Assembly (NCBI RefSeq): GCF_036032445.1 | Contig: NZ_CP107932.1 | Span: 250,501-314,500, forward strand | Reading direction: 5' to 3' | Length of the DNA stretch: 64,000 nt | DNA from: Nocardia sp. NBC_00416 | GTDB taxonomy: Bacteria > Actinomycetota > Actinomycetes > Mycobacteriales > Mycobacteriaceae | In this document: piece by piece, positions 41,742-50,770 of the stretch | Layout: the number at the start of each line of letters is the position of its first letter | How positions within the stretch are numbered: the first letter of the stretch is position 1 | The notes under the pieces: model-generated | Databases searched by the model: none | What the model saw: the letters and a program-made list of their open reading frames with translations, nothing else | Told to the model about the DNA's origin: nothing | Position numbers and translations under genes: made by a program

Positions 41742-43926
41742 AGCCGCGCGTTACCGGTGATCGGTCGCGAACCCGGTCCGCTCGCTGGGCGGGCATGGGG
41801 TCGTGCCGCAGATACTCCCGGGTGAACTGCGCGATTCCGTGGGTGAGCGACCGCAGTTCCGTGGCGTAGTGGGTGAGTTCGGCCTCCGGTACCTGCGCGT
41901 GGATCAGGGTGCGGCCCCGGTCGGCCTGCTCGGTGCCCAGGATGCGGGCACGCCGCACCGACAGATCGGTGAGAGCCGCGCCGAGATGGCCGTCGGGAAC
42001 CCGGACCTGTACCAGCGCAACGGGTTCCAGCAGCGCCATATCGGTACCGGACGCTGCGTCACGTAGTGCGAGCGCGCCGGCGGTCTGGAACGCGGCATCG
42101 GAGGAATCGACCGAATGCGCTTTGCCGTCGAGCAGCGTGACCCGGACGTCGACGAGCGGATTGTCGGTCGCCACACCGCGTTCGGCCTGGGCTCGCACCC
42201 CCTTCTCCACCGAGTTGACGAACTGCCGCGGCACCGCGCCGCCGACCACCTTGTCCACGAATTCGATACCCGAACCCGTCGGCAGCGGCTCCACCTCGAT
42301 CTCGCACACCGCGTACTGGCCGTGTCCGCCGGACTGTTTCACATGGCGCCCGCGCCCGCCCGCTTTCCCCGCGAATGTCTCGCGCAGTGCGACCCGGGTT
42401 TCCTCGATATCGACATCGACGCCGAACCGGCTGTGCAGCCGTTCCAACGCGACATCGCGTTGCGCTTCGCCCAGGCACCACAGCACCAGCTGATGGGTCC
42501 GCTCGTTGTTCTCCACCCGCAGGGCCGGGTCTTCGGCGACCAGCCGCGCCAACCCTTGCGGAAGCTTGTCCTCGTCGGCCTTGCTGTGGGCACGGATGGC
42601 GGTGGGCAGCAGGGGTTCCGGCATCTGCCACGGCTCGATCAGCAGGGGGGAGTCGGCGCCGGAGAGCGTGTCGCCGGTCCGGGCGTGGCCGAGTTTGGTC
42701 ACATAGGCGATATCTCCGGCTACGGCCTCGCTCAGGGGCCGTTGCTCGCGTCCGAACGGCGCGGTGACGCCGCCGATGCGTTCGTCCTCGTCGTGCTCGG
42801 CGCCCGGGCTGTGCCCGCAGATGTGCACGGTGTCGTCGGCGTGCAGGGTTCCGGAGAACACCCGCACCAGCGAGACCCGGCCCACATACGGGTCCGACGA
42901 GGTGCGGACCACCTCGGCGGCCAGTTCGGCGGCCGGATCGCACCGCAGTGCCACCGGTGCGGAGTCCCGTGACGCCCCCGAACCGTTCGCCGGCCGCACC
43001 GCCGAGACCGTGTGCTCGGCCGGTGTCGGGAATCCGGCGGTGATCAGTTCGAGTAGTTCGATCGTGCCCAGTCCGTGCCGGCCGTCGCCGATCGCGGGAG
43101 CCGCGAACAGCACCGGATGGAAGCTGCCCCGGGCCACCGCCCGTTCCAGATCCGCCACCAGGGTGGGGAGCTCGATCGGCTCGCCGTCGAGGTATCGGTC
43201 CATGAGGGTTTCGTCCTCGCTTTCGGCGATGATCCCCTCGATGAGCCGGTCCCGGGCCTGTTCGATCAGGGCACGATCCTCGGATCCAGGTTCGGTCCGG
43301 AGCTGTTCCCCGGACGAGTAGTCGGCGACCCGCTGCTCCAGCAACTCCACCAGGCCCGTCGCCGGCCGGTGTCCGTCGGCGGCCGCCGGTCCGTACACCG
43401 GCAGGTGCAGGGCCAGGACGTTCTCCGTCGCCCCGCCCCCGAGCAGGGCCTGGCAGGTTCGCCGCATCTCTTCGAAATCGGCCCGGGCCGTGTCCAGATG
43501 TGTCAGCACGATCGCACGCGGCATCCCGACGCTCGCACACTCCTCCCACAGCGCACGACCGGTCCCGCCGACCCCCTCCACGCCGTCGGCGGCCGATACC
43601 ACGAACAGTGCCGCGTCCGCCGCCCGCAACCCGGCGCGCAGCTCGCCCACGAAATCCGCGTACCCCGGCGTATCGATCAGGTTGATCTTCACCTCGCCCC
43701 ACCGCACCGGTACGACCGATAACTGCACCGATCGGTGCCTGCGGTGTTCGATCTCGTCGTAGTCCGACAGTGAGGTTCCGTCCTCTACCCGGCCCACCCG
43801 GTTGACCGCCCCGGCGGCCAGCGCCAGCGCATCGACCAACGTGGTCTTGCCCGATCCGCTACCGCCGACGAGCACCACGTTCCGGATGTGCTCCGGCTGT
43901 ATCCCCCCGTTCGCTCTGACAACCAT
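41740..43926 (-). CDS. fusA2: elongation factor G-like protein (FusA2 type)
   Basis: Translational GTPase of 728 residues. G1 is GGSGSGKT (21-28), G3 is DTPG (85-88). The G4 motif, normally NKxD, reads THLD (142-145), as expected for the diverged EF-G2/FusA2 group and not for the housekeeping factor. Domains II-V follow, including the GRGRHVKQSGGHGQYAVC segment of domain IV. Not next to ribosomal protein genes. Whether it hydrolyses GTP is uncertain. ATG at 43926. Confidence 0.85.
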   Translation of the reverse strand: MVVRANGGIQPEHIRNVVLVGGSGSGKTTLVDALALAAGAVNRVGRVEDGTSLSDYDEIEHRRHRSVQLSVVPVRWGEVKINLIDTPGYADFVGELRAGLRAADAALFVVSAADGVEGVGGTGRALWEECASVGMPRAIVLTHLDTARADFEEMRRTCQALLGGGATENVLALHLPVYGPAAADGHRPATGLVELLEQRVADYSSGEQLRTEPGSEDRALIEQARDRLIEGIIAESEDETLMDRYLDGEPIELPTLVADLERAVARGSFHPVLFAAPAIGDGRHGLGTIELLELITAGFPTPAEHTVSAVRPANGSGASRDSAPVALRCDPAAELAAEVVRTSSDPYVGRVSLVRVFSGTLHADDTVHICGHSPGAEHDEDERIGGVTAPFGREQRPLSEAVAGDIAYVTKLGHARTGDTLSGADSPLLIEPWQMPEPLLPTAIRAHSKADEDKLPQGLARLVAEDPALRVENNERTHQLVLWCLGEAQRDVALERLHSRFGVDVDIEETRVALRETFAGKAGGRGRHVKQSGGHGQYAVCEIEVEPLPTGSGIEFVDKVVGGAVPRQFVNSVEKGVRAQAERGVATDNPLVDVRVTLLDGKAHSVDSSDAAFQTAGALALRDAASGTDMALLEPVALVQVRVPDGHLGAALTDLSVRRARILGTEQADRGRTLIHAQVPEAELTHYATELRSLTHGIAQFTREYLRHDPMPAQRADRVRDRSPVTRG

Positions 43927-44110
43927 GACTCACCGTCCTCGGTATCGGCACGTGTCATGTTCGAGCTTCCCACCCGCGCGGCTCGTGGTCTATGGACCGG
44001 GCGAGTTCGACCGATTCGTTGCCGCCCCGCCTTTCACCGGTTCCGTCGAGCGGTATCCGGCGTCCCCCGGCGAATCCCGGGCCAGCAAGGCTCTGAACAG
44101 CGAATATAGC

Positions 44111-44121
44111 GATGTAACATC
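44111..44121. repeat. small palindrome GATGT-A-ACATC
   Basis: An 11-bp inverted repeat in the A+T-rich promoter region of the MmpS-like gene, about 70 bp upstream of its start; a possible operator for an unknown regulator. Confidence 0.3.
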
Positions 44122-44189
44122 AATTGGAGAAAATGTGATCCACCTCCCGATGGGGCGATGGACCGTGCCCCCGACCAGAGGAGCTCACA

Positions 44190-44702
44190 TTGACCGATCC
44201 GTCCGGCGACCAGCGGGAGCACCCCGGACAGCCGCAGGGACACCCGCTCGGCCAGAACCCGCTCGCGGAACCGCCGCCCCCGGGATACCGCCGGTCGCCG
44301 AGGGTGAGATGGCCGTGGCTCCTCGGCGGGCTCGTCTCGGTCGTCCTGTGCCTCGTCGGCGGCTGTCTCGCTGTCGTCGCGGGCGTCGCGGACGAGGCGG
44401 ACGAGGTGTCCGTCCCGGAGACCACCGTGACCTACCAGGTCGAAGGCACCGGCAGCGACGTCTCGATCACCTATCTGGGCCGCGACCTCGGCATGGCCCG
44501 GGAAACGGTGGCCACGATGCCGTGGCGCAAGGAGGTGACCATCGGCGGTTTCGGCACCGTGGTCTCGCTGACCGCGAACAATGACGCGGATGGCGGGGTG
44601 GTCACCTGCCGGATCCTGATCGGCGACCGGGTCGTGGCGGAACAGACCTCCAGCGGGCCGTACGCCTCGGCGGGGTGCTCGGGTGACGCGGGCGGGGAGT
44701 AG
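44190..44702 (+). CDS. MmpS family transport accessory protein
   Basis: A 170-residue single-pass membrane protein: Pro-rich cytoplasmic part, TM at about 41-65, and an extracytoplasmic MmpS domain (TYQVEGTGSDVSITYLG, MPWRKEV, VVTCRILIGDRVVAEQTSSGPYASAGC by key residues). MmpS proteins assist MmpL lipid or siderophore exporters, but no mmpL is adjacent. TTG start at 44190 with AGAGGAG 6 nt upstream. Confidence 0.85.
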   Translation: MTDPSGDQREHPGQPQGHPLGQNPLAEPPPPGYRRSPRVRWPWLLGGLVSVVLCLVGGCLAVVAGVADEADEVSVPETTVTYQVEGTGSDVSITYLGRDLGMARETVATMPWRKEVTIGGFGTVVSLTANNDADGGVVTCRILIGDRVVAEQTSSGPYASAGCSGDAGGE

Positions 44703-44732
44703 GCCGGGTGTTCCGGCCGTTCCGGCTGAGCG

Positions 44733-45941
44733 TCAGCAATTCGGCTGGAACGGGAAACACTGCGTGTGGGCCGGTGGTGCGGGCGGTGGCGTCTCGGCCG
44801 CCGGTTGTGGGAGCGGCTCCGGGGCGGGCTGCTCGGTGGCCGAGCTGATCTGCTGCTGATCGGAGGTTTCCCCAGGGTCGGCACGGCCGCCGCCGATCTG
44901 GGCCACCAACCATAGTCCGGCGGCGAGGACGGCGATCGCCGCGAACGCCGCCGCGGTCTGGAAGCCGCCGCGGCGCCGAGCCTCGACGGGCGCAGGGGAC
45001 GGCTCCGGGGGCGGTGCGGCCTCCGGCACGAGCTCCGGTGCGAGCTCCGGCGGCGCGGGGACGACAGTCCGATCTTCGACGCGGGAGCGATCGGCCGTGC
45101 GGGGCCGGGAATTCGGCGAAGGCTCGGGCGCTGCGGGCTTCGGTGGCGCGGGCGGCGGTGGCATAGGACGCGGTGGCGGGGGATCCGGCGCCATAGCTCT
45201 TGACGGCGTGGGCTCCGATCGCGTGCGAGCCTGCGGCGGCTGCGCAGCGGGTGCAGGTGCCGAGGCGGGTGCTGGGACCGAGGCGGGAGCTGGGACCGAG
45301 GCGGGAGCTGGGACCGGTGCCGGGGAGGCCTCCAGCGGGAATCCCGCCGCCTCCAGATCGGCCACCGAGGTGCTGCCACCGTGCTCGAGCGCCTCGATCA
45401 AGGCGTACGCCTGCTCCGCGGTCCATACGACGGCGCTGCGGTGATGGGCACGATGGAACCAGGCACGGAGCGGATTCTGGGTGTCGCACAGGAGTACGTC
45501 GCAACCCTGCGGGGCCGATCTCTTGTCGAGGCGCACGGTGGATCCGCGCGGCGGCACCACGACCACGAGACCGCTCACGAATGTGGGCCCGCCCACCTGG
45601 CCGGCCGCCGATTTCAGTTTGAAGAGCCCCTCGCGGACCTGGTCGTAGGGGGTGGTATCGCTCTGGCGCACGCCGACCGGGTCGCCCTCGTACCCCGGGA
45701 CCTTCCACCGGCTGTTGGTGGTGCAGTGCAGGACGCCACTGGTGATCTCGGGGTTCACGCCCTTGACCTCGCAGACGACAGTGGTGTGCGGCGTGATGAT
45801 CACCAGGTCGACCTCCTGCCCGGAAACGAAGCAGTTCGCGATCGCGACCCCGGGGACCCGGTAGTCCCCCTGCCATTTCCGGAGCCAGGCGGCGACCCGC
45901 TTCTCCGCACCCGACCTGAGCTTGTCGGCGATGACGAGCAT
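44733..45941 (-). CDS. NERD-domain membrane protein with Pro/Ala-rich linker
   Basis: A 402-residue protein. The N-terminal NERD (nuclease-related) domain shows E13, D45 in QEVDLVIITP and E58-V-K60 in VCEVKG, the PD-(D/E)xK-like set, so a nuclease is possible. A Pro/Ala-rich linker (about 205-325, with three 18-bp DNA repeats) leads to a TM segment (AAAFAAIAVLAAGLWLVA) and a Pro-rich tail ending with two cysteines. The ATG at 45941 has GGAGGGG at 8 nt; a GTG at 45950 overlaps that site. Confidence 0.85.
   Translation of the reverse strand: MLVIADKLRSGAEKRVAAWLRKWQGDYRVPGVAIANCFVSGQEVDLVIITPHTTVVCEVKGVNPEITSGVLHCTTNSRWKVPGYEGDPVGVRQSDTTPYDQVREGLFKLKSAAGQVGGPTFVSGLVVVVPPRGSTVRLDKRSAPQGCDVLLCDTQNPLRAWFHRAHHRSAVVWTAEQAYALIEALEHGGSTSVADLEAAGFPLEASPAPVPAPASVPAPASVPAPASAPAPAAQPPQARTRSEPTPSRAMAPDPPPPRPMPPPPAPPKPAAPEPSPNSRPRTADRSRVEDRTVVPAPPELAPELVPEAAPPPEPSPAPVEARRRGGFQTAAAFAAIAVLAAGLWLVAQIGGGRADPGETSDQQQISSATEQPAPEPLPQPAAETPPPAPPAHTQCFPFQPNC
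45261..45314. repeat. three 18-bp tandem repeats
   Basis: Units CGAGGCGGGTGCTGGGAC, then twice CGAGGCGGGAGCTGGGAC (45261-45278, 45279-45296, 45297-45314), coding for VPAPAS-type repeats in the NERD protein linker. Copy number may vary between strains. Confidence 0.9.
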
Positions 45942-46255
45942 CGAGCGCACCCCTCCCTGTCGCTGGTGATGTGGTCACCCTATCCGCAGAACGCACTCCG
46001 CTTCGAGAACGATTGCGACAGTGGGCGTTACCCGAGGTGGTCGTTTCGGCCGATGCCCGTTCCCGGCACCACCGCCCACCAGGCCGGTTGTCGTCGGCGA
46101 CTGGGCAAGCGCGCCATACCGTGCGATAGTCGAATCCGCACCACGCGCCCGGCCGGACAGAGCCGGATATCCGCGCGCAGGGACCCGAGCCGGTAGCACG
46201 CGCCGTCATCGTTCGGTCACGGATTTCACCCGGTTTCGCGCCTAACGTCACTGCT
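45942..46255. other. intergenic region
   Basis: About 310 bp between the divergent NERD and molybdoenzyme genes. I see no convincing gene; frames here are shadows. It must contain both promoters, but no clear -35/-10 pair stands out. Confidence 0.4.
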
Positions 46256-46369
46256 GTGCCCGCAGATCAGAGCGAATCCGCCCGGCTCCCTGTCGTGCTC
46301 CGGCGCCGGTATGCGGCCGGGGTATCCCCGGTCGTGCCCGATCATCTGTCGAACGAGCGGGTCCGGTGA
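46256..46369 (+). CDS. possible 37-residue leader reading frame
   Basis: A GTG-started frame (MPADQSESARLPVV..., 37 codons) whose TGA (46367-46369) overlaps the ATG of the molybdoenzyme gene at 46369. The overlap suggests translational coupling, but no ribosome site is seen and no family is recognised, so it may be chance. Confidence 0.25.
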   Translation: MPADQSESARLPVVLRRRYAAGVSPVVPDHLSNERVR

Positions 46370-47469
46370 TGACCGGCCGGGGGCCCCAGGTGGCTTCGCG
46401 GGTGGGGCGATGGCTCGGCGCGGCGATCGTCCTCTGTTTCCTCACCGGACTGTTGAGCCACCTGATCCAGCATCCACCGGCCTGGTTCTGGTGGCCGGCG
46501 AATCCGGCGTGGCTGTATCGCGTCACCCAGGGCACTCATGTGCTGTCCGGTATCGCCGCCGTACCGCTGGTGCTGGTGAAACTGTGGGCGGTGTACCCGA
46601 GGTTGTTCGCGCGTCCGATCCTCGGGGGCCCGCGGCGTGCGCTCGAGCGGCTGTCGATCGCGGTGCTGGTCGGGTCGGTCCTGTTCCAGCTCGCCACCGG
46701 CCTGTCCAATATCGCGCAGTTCTATTGGTGGGACTTCTACTTTCCCGCCGCGCACTACGCGATGGCCTACCTCGCCGTCGGCGCGTTGGCTGTTCATCTG
46801 GCGGTGAAACTTCCGGTGATCAGGGCGGCGTTGCGCGCGCGTCCACCGGTTTCCTCGCCACCCGAACCCGCCGTCCGGCTGTCGCGCCGCGCCGCGCTGG
46901 CCGGGGCGGGAACCGCGGCCGTCGCCGCCGTCCTCAGCGTCGCCGGGCAATCCGTCGGGTTCCTCCGTCCGCTGGCTGTGCTCGCGCCGCGCAGCGGTGC
47001 CGGGCCGCAGGGGCTGCCGGTGAACCGCACCGCGGCCCGCGCCGGAATCGAGAAGTCGGCCCGCGACCCCGCCTACCGTTTGACGGTGGCCGTCGGCGAT
47101 CAGCGTCGAGAATTCACCCGCGCCGAACTGCTCGCCCTCCCGCAGACAACGGCCCGCCTCCCCATCGCCTGCGTCGAAGGATGGAGTGCCACCGCGGACT
47201 GGACCGGGGTCCGGCTGCGCGATCTGTTGGCGGCGGTGGGCGGAGTGGAACCCGGCGAGGTCCGGTTCGAATCGCTGGAAACCGCTGGTGTCTACCGGAT
47301 ATCGCGGCTGCCGCGGCCGCACGCGGTCGACGACCGCACACTGGTCGCGCTCGCGCTCAACGGCGAGACCCTGGATCTCGATCACGGCTATCCGTGCCGG
47401 CTCATCGCCCCGAACCGTCCCGGCGTGCTGCAGACCAAATGGCTCTCCCGCATCGAGGTGATCCGATGA
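46369..47469 (+). CDS. membrane molybdopterin oxidoreductase (sulfite oxidase-like) with cytochrome b-like N-terminus
   Basis: A 366-residue protein in two parts. The first (about 10-165) has four TM segments with histidines (GTHVLSG, FPAAHYAMAYL) like a small cytochrome b561-type anchor. Then SRRAALAG, a twin-arginine-like motif, precedes a fifth hydrophobic segment. The C-terminal part (about 215-366) is a sulfite-oxidase/YedY-type molybdopterin domain with the Mo-ligand cysteine in ACVEGWSATADWTG and PHAVDDRTL, KWLSRIEV. Likely faces outside the membrane. Substrate unknown. Start ATG 46369 (GTG 46366 also possible). Confidence 0.85.
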   Translation: MTGRGPQVASRVGRWLGAAIVLCFLTGLLSHLIQHPPAWFWWPANPAWLYRVTQGTHVLSGIAAVPLVLVKLWAVYPRLFARPILGGPRRALERLSIAVLVGSVLFQLATGLSNIAQFYWWDFYFPAAHYAMAYLAVGALAVHLAVKLPVIRAALRARPPVSSPPEPAVRLSRRAALAGAGTAAVAAVLSVAGQSVGFLRPLAVLAPRSGAGPQGLPVNRTAARAGIEKSARDPAYRLTVAVGDQRREFTRAELLALPQTTARLPIACVEGWSATADWTGVRLRDLLAAVGGVEPGEVRFESLETAGVYRISRLPRPHAVDDRTLVALALNGETLDLDHGYPCRLIAPNRPGVLQTKWLSRIEVIR

Positions 47470-47858
47470 CCACCGTCCGTATCCTGCTCCTGCTGGTCGG
47501 ACTGGCCCTCGGCGGCTACGGCCTCACGCTGCTCGCGGACCTCGGCCCAGGCGCCGTCCGTGAGATCGCGCTCTGGGCTCTCGTCGGGATCCTGCTGCAC
47601 GACGCGGTGTTCGCCCCGGTGTGCGCCGCCGCCGGCTACACAGTCGGCCGGGTCGTTGCGCCGACGTGGTGGGGCGTACTCACCTGTGGCGCGGTCTGCA
47701 CGGTCACCCTGGTTCTGGTCGCGCTGCCGGTTCTGCTGTCTCCCGCCGCGGGCAATTCGAGCCTGCTGGACCGCAACTATCCGGTGGGTCTCGCCGCCGC
47801 GATCGCGGTCAGCTGGGCGCTGCTGTTGAGCGGTCACCTGGTGCGGCGGCGCGGGTGA
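47466..47858 (+). CDS. small membrane protein of unknown function
   Basis: A 130-residue protein with four hydrophobic segments (TTVRILLLLVGLALGGYG, LWALVGILLHDAVFAPVC, VCTVTLVLVALPVLL, GLAAAIAVSWALLLSG). ATGA overlap with the molybdoenzyme gene suggests it works with it, perhaps in the membrane module. Its last 50 bp overlap the 3' end of the convergent zapE gene. Confidence 0.75.
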   Translation: MTTVRILLLLVGLALGGYGLTLLADLGPGAVREIALWALVGILLHDAVFAPVCAAAGYTVGRVVAPTWWGVLTCGAVCTVTLVLVALPVLLSPAAGNSSLLDRNYPVGLAAAIAVSWALLLSGHLVRRRG

Positions 47859-48969
47859 AGGCGGTATCGAAGGTGTCCGGGGTTGCCGTCACCGGTGTTC
47901 CCGGTTCGTATCGTTCGGCGCGGACGGACAGCAGCGCGAGGCGGCTTGCGGTGCGCTGGATGTCGAGAGGCAGGGAATCGCCGGTGAGCGTCTCGGCGGG
48001 CGATGCCGCGGCGATCAGTTCGAGCCGGCGGTCCCGGTCGTAGAGGACGTCTACGAGGTTGGCGAAGCGCTGGGCCGCGTCGCGGTTGGTCGTCGCCAAG
48101 GGTGGCAGGCCGGTCAGGGTCCAGGTGCGGAATCTGTCCGCGAGTGTCAGATAGTCGATGGTCGAGTACGGGGCGTCGCACAGATCGGCGAAATCGAACC
48201 ACACCGATTCACCGCGCACGGCCCGCGCCGTCACGGCGCGACCCCCCAGCACGATGCGGTGGCGTTCGGCCGCCGCCGGCGCCACCAGGCCCGCGTCGGA
48301 CAGTTGGCTGCCGGTTCCCGGCCAGAGATAGCGGCCGCGCTCGAATTCCGCGGCCGGTGTGCCCGGCCGGTGCGTGCGGCGGTAGTCCTGTGGACCGGCG
48401 ACCTCGACGATGTCCAGCGCACTCTCCAGGGTGGCGGCCAACGGCTCGACCAAGTGGTGGAAGATCGGGTTGGGCAGCAGACCCGACGGCGGATAGTTCG
48501 ACGTCGCGACGAGGGTGATCCGCTGGGCGAAAAGAGAATTCACGACCTTCGCCATGATGGTGGCGTCGCCGGGGTCGTGCACATGGAACTCGTCGAAACA
48601 CACCAGCCGGTAGTCGCCCAGCAGGTCGCGCACCGCGCGATCGCAGGCGCGGCGTTCGTGACGGTGGGCCGCGTAGCGGGCATGGAATTCGCGGAAGAAC
48701 TCGTGGAAGTGCACGCGGCGTTTCCGGCTGACCGGCACGGCGTCGAAGAACGTGTCGACCAGCCAGCTCTTACCGCGCCCGACGGGTCCCCAGACATAGA
48801 CTCCGCGAGTCGGTTTTGCTCGGAAGCGAGAGCGGCGGCCTGCTGTGTGCGCACCGAGGCGGAGCAGTCGCGCGGCCGCGGCCCGTTGCGCTTCGTCGAG
48901 TTCGAAACCGGCCTCCCGTGCGGCCGTCGTGAACACCTCCGGTGTCCAATCGCGCTGCGCCCTCGCCAC
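47809..48969 (-). CDS. zapE: cell division protein ZapE (AFG1-like ATPase)
   Basis: AFG1/ZapE-family P-loop ATPase of about 386 residues: Walker A GPVGRGKSWL, Walker B LVCFDEFHVHD, and sensor-like TSNYPP; HFHEFFREFH is also diagnostic. In bacteria ZapE associates with the divisome; actinobacterial roles are less studied. The GTG at 48969 is preferred because GAGGAG lies 9 nt upstream; a GTG at 48978 would abut that site. The 3' end overlaps the convergent gene by 50 bp. Confidence 0.92.
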   Translation of the reverse strand: MARAQRDWTPEVFTTAAREAGFELDEAQRAAAARLLRLGAHTAGRRSRFRAKPTRGVYVWGPVGRGKSWLVDTFFDAVPVSRKRRVHFHEFFREFHARYAAHRHERRACDRAVRDLLGDYRLVCFDEFHVHDPGDATIMAKVVNSLFAQRITLVATSNYPPSGLLPNPIFHHLVEPLAATLESALDIVEVAGPQDYRRTHRPGTPAAEFERGRYLWPGTGSQLSDAGLVAPAAAERHRIVLGGRAVTARAVRGESVWFDFADLCDAPYSTIDYLTLADRFRTWTLTGLPPLATTNRDAAQRFANLVDVLYDRDRRLELIAAASPAETLTGDSLPLDIQRTASRLALLSVRAERYEPGTPVTATPDTFDTAFTRAAAPGDRSTAAPS

Positions 48970-49069
48970 CCTCGCCACCTCCTCGGTGCTGGAGGTCAGC
49001 CTGGCAGGACGGCGTCGCCGAGCCCAGAGACCAGGAGCACATGTGAGGATGATCGCGCCGCGGTGGCGA

Positions 49070-50536
49070 TTACGCGGCCGGTGTCAGGGTGTAGTCCCGC
49101 GGGTCCAGCCTGCGGACCCGGCGCCGGTATCGGGTGACCGTGCCCGGCCAATTGTTGGTGATCTTGCCGGTCGCGTTGCGGTACCAGCTCGAACAGAAGT
49201 TCCACGGGGTCCGTTCGAGCCGTTTCTGCAGCTCCTCGTTGAACGTGTGCTCGACCTCGGGCCGGACCTCGAGTACCCGGCCGGGATTGTCGGCGAGCAG
49301 CTGCACCCCCTGCCGGATGTAGCGCGATTGCGATTCGATCATGTAGATGATCGACCCGACGCCGAGGTTGGTGTTCGGTCCGTACACCATGAACAGATTC
49401 GGGAATTCCGGGACCGTGATGCCGTAATACGCATGCGCACCCGCGGACCACGCCTCGGACAGTTCCCGGCCGCCGCGGCCGCGGATCCGCATGGGCCAGA
49501 GGAATTCGGTGCCCTTGAACCCGGTCCCGTAGATGATCACCTCGGCGGGGTGCAGCGTTCCGTCGGCGGTGCGCACGCCTTCGGGGGTGATCTCGGTGAT
49601 GGCCTCGGTCGTGACCTCGACATTGGGCTGGGTGAGCGCGGGAAAGTAGTCACTGGAGAACAGGACGCGCTTACAGGCGATCGGATAGTCGGGGGTCAGC
49701 TCGGCCCGCAGCGCCGGGTCCGCGACGTTCTCGGTCAGGTTCCGGGTCGCCATTCGCGCCACCAGCCGGCTGATGACCGGCAGCTCCACCAGCCCCAGCG
49801 AGGAGATCTCCGCGGTGAGCCACCAGCCGAAACGTTCCACCAGCAGCGCGCCCGGGATCTTGGCGAACAGCTTGTGCTGGATCGGCGAATACTCGGTATC
49901 GAATTTCGGGAGCACCCAGGCGGCGGTGCGCTGGAACAGGGTCAGCTGCGCGACTTCCGGCTGAATCTGTGGCACGTATTGGATGGCGCTCGCGCCGGTG
50001 CCGATGCAGGCCACCCGTTTGCCGGTGAGATCGACTCCGTGATCCCACAGCGCCGAATGAAACGCCTCGCCGGTGAAACTGTCGATGCCCGGAATGCTCG
50101 GCCACTGCGGGCGCGACAGCTGCCCGACTGCGGAGATCAGCACATCGGCGGTCCGGGTCGCCCCGTCGGCGGTGTGGACGGTCCAGCGCCCGGCCTGCTC
50201 GTCGAAGACGGCCTCGCTGACTTCGGCGCCGAATTCGATCCGGTCGAGCAGGCCGTGCCGCTCGGCGACGCCGCGCAGATAGTCGTGGATGGCGGCCTGG
50301 CCGGAGTATCGCTGCGGCCAGTCGGGTTTCTGCTCGAACGAGTAGGAGTACAGCGGGGAGGGCACATCGCAGGCGGCCCCGGGGTAGGTGTTCTCCCGCC
50401 AGACTCCGCCCAGGTCGGCGGCTTTCTCCAGGATGGAGATATCGTCGAAGCCGTGCCGGCGGAGTTCGATCGCCACCCCGATTCCGCCGAATCCGGCGCC
50501 GATGACGAGCACCGACACCCGGCGTTCCGCGCTCAT
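49070..50536 (-). CDS. flavin-containing (Baeyer-Villiger-type) monooxygenase
   Basis: Class B flavoprotein monooxygenase of 488 residues: FAD motif GAGFGGIG near residue 13, fingerprint FTGEAFHSALWD (FxGxxxHxxxW), NADPH motif GTGASA. Closest in pattern to the mycobacterial EtaA-like and other BVMO relatives of about 490 residues. The ketone is unknown. ATG at 50536 with AGGAG 6 nt upstream. Single gene; separate from the BVMO of the catabolic operon. Confidence 0.88.
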   Translation of the reverse strand: MSAERRVSVLVIGAGFGGIGVAIELRRHGFDDISILEKAADLGGVWRENTYPGAACDVPSPLYSYSFEQKPDWPQRYSGQAAIHDYLRGVAERHGLLDRIEFGAEVSEAVFDEQAGRWTVHTADGATRTADVLISAVGQLSRPQWPSIPGIDSFTGEAFHSALWDHGVDLTGKRVACIGTGASAIQYVPQIQPEVAQLTLFQRTAAWVLPKFDTEYSPIQHKLFAKIPGALLVERFGWWLTAEISSLGLVELPVISRLVARMATRNLTENVADPALRAELTPDYPIACKRVLFSSDYFPALTQPNVEVTTEAITEITPEGVRTADGTLHPAEVIIYGTGFKGTEFLWPMRIRGRGGRELSEAWSAGAHAYYGITVPEFPNLFMVYGPNTNLGVGSIIYMIESQSRYIRQGVQLLADNPGRVLEVRPEVEHTFNEELQKRLERTPWNFCSSWYRNATGKITNNWPGTVTRYRRRVRRLDPRDYTLTPAA

Positions 50537-50770
50537 ACGCACTCCTGTCTCGTGTGGTCCACTTCACTGTAGGGCGGTGACGGGGGTGCGGATCGGCACT
50601 TTCGGCCAAGAGATCGCCGGGCGGTCCGTGGTACGCACCGCGGCACAGCACACGGAACGGGCACGGATACGCGCCCGGCGCTGTCCGGCCCGGGAAATGT
50701 GATTGCCGGGGCTCCGGCGCGGTCGATAGGGTGTCGCGGTTTGTCCATCTCGGCAATCGAAGGAGAACCC

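Noticed and set aside
45261..45314. CRISPR-like or regulatory array
   Set aside because: The 18-bp units are directly adjacent without spacers and encode the Pro/Ala linker in frame.
44602..46251. A 549-codon minus-strand frame over the NERD gene
   Set aside because: Arg/Gly-rich shadow of the NERD gene in another frame; the NERD domain and TM segment are in the frame annotated.
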